Assembly: GCF_001039355.2 (NCBI RefSeq)
Contig: NW_019775993.1
Coordinates: 64,379-114,229, forward strand
Origin: Lingula anatina
Lineage: Eukaryota > Brachiopoda > Lingulata > Lingulida > Lingulidae
Direction: 5' to 3'
Length of the DNA: 49,851 bases
In this document: positions 12,501 through 24,500 of the stretch, piece after piece
How the letters are laid out: the number at the start of each line of letters is the position of its first letter
Position numbering within the stretch: position 1 is the stretch's first letter
Program-made: the position numbers and the translations under genes
Notes under the pieces: model-generated
Databases searched by the model: none
Told to the model about the DNA's origin: nothing
Seen by the model: only the letters and a program-made list of their open reading frames with translations

Positions 12501-15500
12501 TTCTGCAAAGGACGGAACAGATGCATTTCTCTATGGATGCTGGAGAAAAGCTGGGAGCCGACTTTACTTGCACATTCTCTGACACAAATAGCTGTTATTT
12601 GTCACAAGTTCAAGGTCAAGATGACTTTGATTGGATGGAACCCCAGGGAGGTAAGGCTCATAGGATTGTCATTTTTCTCAGAATTTTTTGTTAAGGTATG
12701 CTTACATCAGAACAAACATACATCAGATATAGACTAATGGACATTTATTTTTTCCTTTGAATTAAGTAATGTTGTAAGCTTTTGCCAAAGTTCTTTGTTA
12801 TAAGTTGGGAAGTCTAGTATTAATTAAAATTATAATAAAAACACTGTTTTTTATTTCTATTTATTTTAAATGAGCATGATAAAATGTGTTGTGTGGAAAA
12901 TTTCTTGTTATTTAACAAAGTTGGCTTTTATCATTTGAACTATACTATATGACCATTTTTGGATGAATACTTTTTTCAGATGGTCCATACACCCTTGACT
13001 GTAGTAACAGAAATAACCAAAGAGCTGTACTGATGGGGGATTTTGTTACCAACATCACTGAACAACGATGTGGCTACATTTTATATTCTGTCTCTGGTGA
13101 TGCTGAGTTGTCTTCTACAGGACATTCTGCCACTGGTGAGATATTATTTTATATATCTGTTGCTGTTAGTTTTTTGTGTTAAGTCACACTTTTCATCTTT
13201 ATTTTTTAAAATGGCATTTGGAAAACTATTATGAACAGTTTCTTAACCTAGAGGAAGCATAGTGATAGTGATTGTTGAAAAAATACTCTTAGTTAGGTCT
13301 GGGTGGCGAGTTAAAAATTATCATATGCCCATTGGGGTCAGTAAATGTACATATTACATAATTATATATATACACATTTTTGGCCTGACTTGGCGATTGC
13401 TGTGAAAATTACTGTTCATAAAATAATAATAAATTATTCATAAAGTTATTCATAAAATAAAGATTTATTGCCATAGTACCAGTGTTCCATCTGTAAATAA
13501 TAACACTTTTCCCATTATGTTTTTTTTACAGGAGGCCAAGACGTCCATTTTAGTAGCTCAAATCCATTGGATAGCTTCACCTTCAACGTCAGTCATAATG
13601 GAATGGAAGTTACAGTTGGGTTAATGGAGAGTCCTATTGGTTCATACGTCTACAGTGTAGAGGGCACCTGCGGTAATGATCCTGGTGTCCAAGTTGAATT
13701 CTTCGGATCAGGCTCCATACCTCACGTGTCATGTGATGGTAGGTTAAATTGAAGCTCTGTTTCACTAGAATCTTTGGCCCGAAAATTGGTCTATACTTTC
13801 CAAAAGTTTAAGCCACCTTTTTCACACGATTAAGCAATAAAGAAGTCCATTTATGTGAAATGTTGTGCCTGTTTTATACGAAGAGAGACATGGCTAATAT
13901 TTCAGACCAAAACTTATTTGAGCAGACTACAAAAGATTAGACTAGAGTGTGGTAGTGTAAATATTTGGTCTAAACATTGAGACAAAATTTTTGATTGATG
14001 TTTGGGACCCTGGTCTCTGATTGTCTGAAAACTATATTTGACCATGAATAAAGTTGATTTATATCAGTTTAGCATAATTCAGAAAGAAAATCAAGGTTTG
14101 TCAGCATGTGATTAATTTAATTTCAAATTTTGTTTGTTAGAGGTAATTAATATGTTGTAAGGGGCAATGAAAATGTATTCAGGACCATATTGAATTTTTA
14201 GTACATTCAGTTTTAACTTTGATTTTGCTTAAAGTCAAAGATAGAAATTGATTTGAATTAAAAAAAAAATAGAATTTATATCTTAAATTTCTCCACATGT
14301 TGTGTCCTCAAACAAAAACTTATGAAAAAAGAAGTAACTGTTATTATTTAACTCCATTCTTCTTAATTCTTTTTCTTTTTATATATTACTAGAAATAAAG
14401 GGTATGATTCATGGAATGATGGGACCCTCAGGGCCCTCAGGGCCATCAGGGCCATCAGGGCCAGCTAGTCCATTTGACCTCACTGGAGAATTGCTGGGAG
14501 CCGACATTACTTGCACATTCTCTGACACAAATGGTTGTTATTTGTCTCAAGATCAAAGACAAGATGATGTTGATTGGATGGAACCACAGGGAGGTAAGGC
14601 TTTTCTTATTTTTCTCAGATTTTCTTTTCTGTTGAGGCATGCTCACACCAGGCCCCTGTTTCACAAAAAAACTAACTAAAGTCGGTTTCCCTGACTTAGG
14701 GCTTGGTTACCAACGTAATTAAGTCGTTACGTCACTAAGTCCCGTTTCACAAAGAATCTAAAAGGTCGCTTACGTCGTTTTTTTCTTAGCTGTAAGACTT
14801 AAGTCAGCAAGCTCAACTAAAACTCGATAAATAAGAGCATAAACAACAAAAATTTGGAAAGAACATACCTCCTTCAAGATATTGTGTTATAATATCCTTG
14901 AATAGCACTGACATTTATGGAATATTAAAATAAAAAATAAAATTCCACTTTACCCAGCCGATCGCGTGTTTGTTTATGTTTTTGACCGCTAGACGTCCCT
15001 CAGTAGTGTTCCACGACAAGCTAATGTTTAACTGTTACTTTGAAGTTGTATTGAAGTTAAACTAATCAATAAAGTTCAAAAACAAACTTTGTTTGTGTTT
15101 TGGCTGACTTTTATTGTTGATAAACGATCGTTCTCGGCCGAAAGAGGCCATGAAACGTCATGTCTTGTGAAACTTTTGCAATTTTACACCACCTTTTCTT
15201 GAAGAGTTTCTCTACGGTAAGCACACCAAGCTAAGACGTTAGATTCTTTGTGAAACACTCCTAGTCGACTTCAGCTAAGTTGACCTAGCTAGGCCACCCA
15301 GCTCGAGCTAGTCGACTACGGATTTAAGATTCTTTGGGGGCCAGGACTATCATAGGTTCCCATACCTAGATTGATCTAACAGGATCGATCCATCTTCGAG
15401 GAGTTTCTCGCTAAATTGCTGTCAGCTAAGGGGCTAAGATGTCTGGTATGCCTTCTGAAGCTACTAAACTATAGTTAGTTACCCCCTAAGAGCCTCAGTA

Positions 15501-18500
15501 GGCATAACATACATCCAAGCTGCTTAAGTTGATTGTAATTTAGCGTGAATCCCCTCAGAGATAGATCCATCCACAGTTAGGGTCTGGGAATGGTCCCATA
15601 GGGTGCTTTCCCACAGATTTAGATCGATCTAAAGATCAAGATTTAGATCGACCTAACTCCCTGGGGGTTCACCCTAAATTGCAGTCAGCCGAGCGGGCAC
15701 CATAGTTAATTACCCCTTTCCAGCTTTTAGTAGGCGGGACAGATGCTTAAGCCGGCCAAGCTGACAGTAATCTAGTGAGACTCCCCACAGGGATAGATCG
15801 ATCTAAAAATCTATGGCAATGGGGTGATAGACTAATGAATATTTGGGTTTCATATACCACATTTTCTTAACAAAGTACTATTGAAAGCTCTGAGTTCAGT
15901 GTTTTGTTTGGAAGTCCAAGTTAACTCTATAGTAAATAAAATACATAATTAATTATATTAATAAGAAAAAATACTTCTTTCTTTCTCTGTACTTTAATTG
16001 ACTATGATAAAATGTTCTGTGTGGAAAATTTCTTGATATTTAACATTTTTTTATTTGCACTATACAACTATGACTAGTATTGGATGAATGCTTTTTTTTT
16101 TTTCAGATGGTCCATATACCCTTGACTGCAGTAACAGAAATAATCAAAGAGCTGTACTGATGGGAGATTTTTTAAACATCACTGAACAACGATGTGGTTA
16201 TATTTTGTATTCTATCTCCGGTGATGCAGAGTTGTCTTCTACAGGACGCTCTGCCAATGGTGAGATATTACCTATCTGTTGCTGATAGAATTTTTGTGCA
16301 AATTTACACTTCTCATCTTTATTTTTAGAAATGACATTAATGATTATGATGAACATTTTTTAAACTTTAAGTAAGCATAGTGATTGTTGAAAAATATTTT
16401 TAGTATGTTGTGAGGTTAAAATTATTGCATATTCATTTGGGTCGATAAACTACTGTGCCAATTTGGCAATTGTTGTGGAAATTACTGTTCATAAAAGTAA
16501 TAAAATTATAATTCTTTAAATGATTAACACACAAAAACTTTCACCATTATATTTTTGTTTACAGGAGGCCAAGACGTCCATTTTAGTAGCTCAGATCCCT
16601 TGGATAGCTTCTCCTTCAATGTCAGTCATAATGGGATGGAAGTTACAATTGGGTTTATAGACGGTCCTGTTGGTTCATATCTCTACAGTATAGATGGCAC
16701 TTGCGGTAATGATCCTGGTGTCCAAATTGCGCTCTTCGGATCAGGCTCCATACCTCATGTGTCATGTGATGGTAGGTTAAGTATACGGTCTGCTTCACTA
16801 GAAACTTTCTACTGGAAAACTGGTCTTAACTGTCATACCAAAAATTTTGTTTGAATTTCAATAAGAAAAAATGCAGTGCCCTGAAACTGAAATACATGAA
16901 AAGATATGAATTGTTTTTTTTTACTCAGTTTTTTTTTAATTTTCTTTCTTTTTTTTTCTCTTTTTTTATAATATCTAGAAATGAAGGGTAGGATCCTTTT
17001 TTTTCTCTTTTTTTATAATATCTAGAAATGAAGGGTAGGATCCATGAGATTATGTTATATGGCGATTCACCTGCTTTGCCACTTGGTAATTTCCACGGTA
17101 TCCCAGAATTGGTCAATTACACCTGCATGATAAGTGAACACAATCCCTGTAACTACATCCAGGTCCAGGGCCTAGACGAATTGGATTTCACCACCAATAA
17201 GGAATGTGAGTATTCCCTCAAAGTTTTTGATTTTTGGTAGTGTTTTATGATCATGAATATGCTTTGTGTAATGGTACTGATGCAGAGAGAGTCTCTGTGT
17301 TAGTACAGTGGCACAGGGTACCTTAATTGCTTGGTCCATTGGAGAATAGAAAAAAATTAAGTTCTTGGTTGTCTTTGGCAGTAGTGTGAAATGTAAGCAG
17401 GACAAATGACTCATAGTACTTCTTTTTGTTCATTAAGTTTATTAAACACTTATTGAATTTATATTGTTGTATCACATTTATTTTTTCTATCAATATTACA
17501 CAATTTAGATCTTGATGGTTATGTTTTGGTGACACAGCAACGTTTTTATACTTAGTAAACAACTTAATTTCAGGTGAAGTAACATTGAAAGATGATTATT
17601 TTTTTATTTATTTTCAGTACGAGGACGCCTTGCCTTGAATTGCTCAGGTACAAATGCTGGCGATACTGCCGCAATTGCAAATTTAATGTCGCATTCTGTT
17701 CTCGCTCCCTCTTGCGGGTTCATACTTTATGGGAGCGATCACCATCGTGATGTGGCCATGACAGTTCTTGAACAGCAGTATGGCCAGTGGCGTCCACTGT
17801 TTGACCTCCAGCCACCTCAGGTCCCACTGAATTACGTGAAGATGCCAGTGGGCCAGGGCTTGACTGCTTACTTGGCGTTTGCCGACATCATGCCAGGGGA
17901 GCATAATTATTCAATCGCAGCTTCTTGTGGAACACAGCCGGGGATTGAACTTGTGCTTCTTGGCATGGGGCTGCTGCCAGTGCCCTGCGATGGTGAGTTA
18001 ATGAGCACAAAATCATAATTTTAGTTTATCAAAATCAGTCAAGATTATCCAGTTAAGATTAAGTATATAGTTTATCTGTTGGTTTAGGTATTTATGTCTG
18101 GCTGGCGTGGGGCTACTGCTGCTAACTTGTAGTAATAGGTCCATGAATACAAAATAATGATAATGATTGGTTTTAGAAAAAGATCAGATTAGAATTAAAG
18201 TTTTATCAGAGTAATGTGATGGTGGTTTTCCTCATTAAGGAAAAAAATGAATTCTTTTAATTCCAGTTGTTTAAGTTTTGTATAAAAATCATCTGACACA
18301 GATGCTTTTAATACATATTAGTTATAAACATAAAATGAATAAAAATTGTGACATTTTGGTTTGTCTGTATTTCACATTTGATAATGGCATGAAGTTGATA
18401 TCCAAGTCATGTACACATGTTTTTTTTTACATTTTGCAACTCTTTCTTCCAGCTGTCTTTGAGATGTTGAACTACACAAGACCAGGAGGTGAGTATACAG

Positions 18501-21500
18501 TTGAAAGTAGGGGAGCAGTAAGTGCAGAAAGGTTCTCTTTTTTTTTAATTTAAATGGTCAAAAATGGACAAATTTGAGTTTACTGGAAATACCTTAATTT
18601 CTGGTTATTCTCTGTTTATATTAGCTGGTTTTTGAATGATGTTAAAAGTGAACTATTTATTTTTTAGTCATTTATCTCATAAATATTACATATTACTATA
18701 TTTGCCTGTTACTAAAAATTTGCAAGTACATTTATATACATATAAACAGTATTTCTTCTTTATAAAATTATTTTGTGCTACTTTTATTAGCATGCAGCAT
18801 TTGTTTAGAATGAATTGTTTTCTTAATCACATAACACAAATAACATATATCCAGAGTGACTGTTTTTATTATTATTTTGATATATTTTTATAGTATGCGA
18901 TGACAACCCTTGTGAGAATGGCGGAACGTGCCATGAGATGTCTCTAACACAGCCTTATTGCGAGTGCTCACCGCGCTTCAGCGGGATGTTCTGTGAGATG
19001 GGTAAGTGTCGAGATGGGCCTGGTTGTTTCTTAGGAATGGTGCTAGTTGCACTATTATGATGGATGAAATAAGTCAATTTTGATCAACATTTTAACTCTG
19101 TGGTCATCACACTCATTTATGTATTTGTTTTTTTATTGATTTCATTTGTTAATCATAGCGAATGAAGCATTATTACTATTATCTACTTTGTTTTTGGTAA
19201 GGGGTGAGGCATTTATGAAGAAAGTAGTCAATTATCTTAACAGAAATCATGGCATTTTAGTGAAACATGAAAAGATTTAATGTCTCTGAATTGCATAGCA
19301 CTGTCATGAAAAAGTAATTGTTTTGTGGCATTAATGATGATGGTTATGGCAAGACTAGGAAAATATAAGTGCTAAATGCTCTAAGCATTGATGACATTAG
19401 ATTAATAAAGAAAAATCTTGAATTTCAGATTTGATCAATGACCCTGTATACCAGTTTGTATACATCCACAGTTGTAATGTCTCAGAACCTCATGGATGTG
19501 GATTGGACATGAATTTTAAGGATACTGACTTCAATTGGACAAAAACTGGTAGGAAAACCCCTAAGACTACATAACAAGATGTTCCATACATATAGTCATT
19601 ATCAAAGCAAATTAGTCTGATGTCTGAAAAATTAATAATGGCTATTGTCATTCCTTAGTATTGTACATCTTGACAATATGAACTGATAAACTATTTGATT
19701 AATTTTGTTGAATTACAGCTATGCAATTTCAATAGAAATATTGGGGTGATAACTTGTCACATTAGTCAAAGGTCCTGTAACTTGGTGACATTGACCTTAG
19801 GCAGATGGTATATTGCCTGGTAAAGTATCAGTTCATTTCTCTAGCTTATGCCAAAAGAACCTTCACATTTGTATTGAATATTTTTTAACCATCAGCCTCT
19901 AATGGGGATAATGCAATCTTTTTTTCAGATAAAGCTGGTTGGGTTTTGGACTGCAATGGACAGTTCCCCGATGACAGCGCCATTGTGGGCATGTCAGAAT
20001 TCATGAACATCACCCAAGAAACCTGTCTGTCTGGAGTGTTCCATAAGCCAATTCCAGAAACCGGTTTGGAAACATGGGCAATCTACGATGAAGGCGAGCC
20101 TCAGTTTGTGGCCAGCTTGACCGGTGCCAACAGCCACAATGGCCTGATTGGTGCCGGAGTGACCATTCCACCAGGAGCATACAGAATTGGTTTGCGCGGC
20201 ATCTGTGCTCGAGGTGGCGGAGTTCAAGTGCATATCCCTACAATTGCTTTCTTGCCTGGAAATTGCACATGTGAGTGTTTCTTATCAAGATCTTCTTTTG
20301 GTTTGATGTAGATGGCATCCCTATTTCCTAGAAAACGTTTTGTTGAATATTGCTGTGTGCATAATATATGTTTTTATTTTCTTTATAAATCTCTTTAAAG
20401 ACTTGGCACCATGAAAGTACACTAGTGATTAAAATGTTCATTTTCAACAGAATTTGTTTATTAAAAAACTTGAAAGCAAATTTTGCAAATATGTGCAAAA
20501 TTTGCAGTGTAATACATGCAAAAATTTGATAATTCATTGATAATGAGCATGTTGTAATTTTGTTTTAGTCTGGGCCGAATCTTTGATGGGAAGAACTGAA
20601 GTGGACGTCCTTCCTCCTGCCCCTCCATTTGAACCTTTCATAGGTAGGTCCTAAATTTTAAATTATTATAGTACTGCTGATAGTCAATATAAGAATGAAT
20701 AGTAAAACTGAAATACTTTATATAGATGAAAATAGGAAGGATAATAAAATGATGAACTTAATCCATGCAATGGTGTGATATTCACACATTTCAAATTGTT
20801 CATTACCTTGAATTCATTATTCTTTTATTAAGGAATTGCTGTAAACACCTTTAGGAAGACACTTACCTCTTGCTAGTGGTTGTTGTATTGGACATACTCT
20901 GTTCACACCGGGTATATGTACTTGTCTCTGTGAGATATACATCAGTTCTCTACATTGGCTGTGGGGTAATATATAAATAATTATTCTTAAATTTTAGATG
21001 GAGATGACTGTGCAAGTAGCCCTTGCCAAAATGGCGGCACCTGCAATGATGTATGGGCCGACTTCTACTGCAACTGTACAGCTGATTTCTATGGCAAATT
21101 CTGTAACATGAGCTTTGAAGGTACAATTTCATGAATAACTCTGATGTCATTTTCATTCAATTCTTGTAGATAAGATCAAATTTAATGGTATGTGATTGAA
21201 CTATTTTAGCTGCAGTATTTTTCCTCTTTTGTCCTGACTTACATTCTGATTTTAAAGATAGAAAATACTTGACATTCTTTATTTTTTTCTTGAAAGTCAA
21301 ACTAACACATGAAAATGATTTATATTGTTGATTTAAGGTCAGTTTTTTGGGCATATTTGTTAGACACTGACTTCAAGTAGATTTGAGTTATGTTTTGTCC
21401 CATTTTACTTTCTTGATTTTAATGCTTTTTCCAATGAAATGCAAAGCTTTGCTGTTATCATTATATAGAGTAATGGCTGACCGATAACTTTATTTTCAAA

Positions 21501-24500
21501 GGTATCAATGAATGTGAGAGCAACCCCTGCATGAACAATGCAGAGTGTATTGATCTGAACCTGGCCTTTGAGTGTGACTGTCCTCCAGGATTCATTGGGG
21601 ATAGGTGTGAGATCAGTAAGTACACTGGTATTTCTCATATCCTAAAACTGGTTACGATACGGGTGTGAGATCAGTAAGTGTTATGGTATTTGACCTAGAT
21701 CCAAAAAACTCCATACAATAGAATTAACTTATCAAGACAACTTCATATGGCTGCATAGGGGAAGAATGAGTTTGTTTCTTGTTACTTAGGGTGGTCTAGC
21801 TCTTTCCACATGGTCTCATTGACATGGCCTGGTTGTGCCTGTTGTATTGTATTAAAGCAAGTGATATAGAGGAGAGGTTAGAATGAGATGACGTGCCTTA
21901 ATTGATATAAAATATAGAATTAATTAGAGTAGATTTTTAAATATTTTTATTTAAAAATAAACAGTTTATAACAAAAGGCATAGTCTTAATAACATACCCG
22001 TGATTTTAATCATTTAAAATTAAAATTTTCCTTGAATTGTCATGTTCACAAATTCTCTTCCAGACTATGACGAGTGCCAGTCCAACCCTTGCTCCCCTGA
22101 ATCCAACTGCACGGATAGAGTCAATTCATTCTTCTGTGAATGTCTACCTGGGTACACTGGACAGTTCTGTGACTCTCGTAAGTATTAATGTTAGAAGCCC
22201 TTACGGAAATTTCCTTATGTTTACTTTATTTTCAGTTGATTGGATGAGCTCGTTATCGTATAGTTGTTGATTTGTTGCGGAGGCATTAGGGCTGTAATGT
22301 ATGATAGGATCCAATTGGACATCTTAAAGGAAATAAACCCAAAATCCTATGGGGTTCTATAAGACATGTAGTAGAATTCACATAGAGACCATCAGGTCCT
22401 GTAGGATTCCTATATAGAGTTTTAAGTATTCCTATAAAGTCCTATAGGGGATTTTTGTAAGGGAAATTAAAAGTTAAATATACTGAAGTATATTCATGAT
22501 GACTATAGATCCTTACTTTTTTAAAAATCCTGTTGTTAGTTTCCTCACGTAAATGTGTTCACAACTGAGAGCTGACAGTGATTTTTACTCAGTTTATATT
22601 TCATATTTCATTAATTTATATAATTAATCTATAAGCGAGTGCATTAGAAAACTTTCTCCCCTTTGCAAGAAATTACAGACATAACTTACTAATTACTATA
22701 TTTAAAGATGTCAACTTTGCAAAAAAAAAGGAAATTAAAATGTTACAATTTTTGGTTTGAGAAAGATTTTCTCCACTTAATATGTTATTATATTTTTTAG
22801 AAATTGACGAGTGTGCAAGCAATCCATGTCAAAACAATGGCTACTGTATCGATGATGTAGCAATGTTTATTTGCGAATGTGACGTGGGTTACACAGGAGC
22901 AGTGTGTGAAATCAGTAAGTACATACATCAGTTGAATACAAATAAAAACTTCTATGTTCTATGTTTTAACAAAATTATAAGACAATACTTAGAAAATACA
23001 CAATGTCATAATATGAGAATATTACATTAAATTTTAATGCTCAGAAGATTTAAGTTGGATTGACCATGGATATTGTAATACCAAATTAAGCTATACAAAT
23101 GGATTATTAAATTTAACATGCATTTTTAAAAGATATTTATCAATGACTGTGGTAAGATTTGATACAGAACAAATATTCATGAACAATTTTTTGAAGCAAT
23201 TAATTCAGAATTCAGGAGAGAGATTCTTTAATGTAATATGTTTACTTTCTAGACATTGATGACTGTGCTGGTGTTCAGTGTCAAAACAATGGAACCTGTG
23301 TGGATTTAATAGAGGACTATTACTGTGCCTGTAAAAACCTCACAACTGGAGATTACTGTGAAGTCTGTAAGTATAATTGCCATCACTAGGTGGCATAACT
23401 TTTTTCCCTTCATTCCTATAAGTTATCACTACATGTAAGTTAAAGAGTCATGCGGTTCGTAAAATATAATATTAAAGAGTCATGCGGTTCGTAAAATATA
23501 ATAGTCTTCAAAAAATGTTAGGAATATAATATACTTAGTAAAGTATACTTAGAAGTATACTAGCTTATATAAATATTTACCCATGCCTGCACTTTCATTG
23601 AAAAGTACAGTAAAAGCTAGTGCATTATTGTATGTATCAATTTGAGACTCTGTATTCAAAAATATCCCAAATTGTCACACACATGTATCTGGTATTAGTT
23701 GTTTTTGAGTTATCAAAAGTTTAATTTCTGATATAAAACAGAAACAAACTAATTCAACAATTTTACTAATTATAAAGTATATTAGGGGCATGTGATACAA
23801 ATATTTTGACACCATTTCAGTGGAACCATTTTATCAAGCTTGGGGAGCCTGGGGTTCGTGCTCAGAGGAGTGTGGTGCAGGAGCCGTACGCACGCGTGTA
23901 CGCACATGCACTGATATATCTGGTGCAGATCGCCCTGTGTCCCATTGCGAAGGCTACAACCGCGGACCATCGAAGGAGGTCACAAACTGCAACCTTGAAC
24001 CCTGTGTTGGTGAGGAGGCTTTGGTTTTTCTGTGTGCTTGTATTCTTTAAAAGCATTCAGTGTACATGAAACCTTAATATAGATAAAATAATTTAATCTA
24101 TTTTTCTTTGCAATTAAGCAGTCTTCTTCATCAGCAACACATGGTATTCCCTCTCAGAAACTATTGACTAAATTGTAGTTTATAATATCCAGTTTCTTTG
24201 AGTTATAAGTTTCTGATTTTAAAGTCACTGTTGTAATGTCAATGGTGAATTTCACTTATTCTTGTAATTATGTTAAAATTTGAAGTTTATGTACATTCAT
24301 TAAAGGATATTGTTTAGGTTTAATAAATCTTACCCCGTTCTTTCTTTGTGGTTTATCTTTTTGATGGCCAAAATGATAGTTTTAGACAGTTCTTTGTTTT
24401 GATTTAAAAGAGCTACACTTACTTTTCATCTGCTATCATTGCAAGTTCTTGTAGCTTATTACTTTAAACATTTGATTTTTTATGACAAATTCTTCAACGC

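Noticed and set aside
14421-14463. Collagen triple helix
   Set aside because: Only four to five Gly-Pro-X triplets, too short for a stable helix; treated as a linker repeat.
16979-17025. First copy of the duplicated acceptor as the true exon start
   Set aside because: It reads into an in-frame TAG at 17023-17025; the second copy gives an open exon homologous to the one at 14393.
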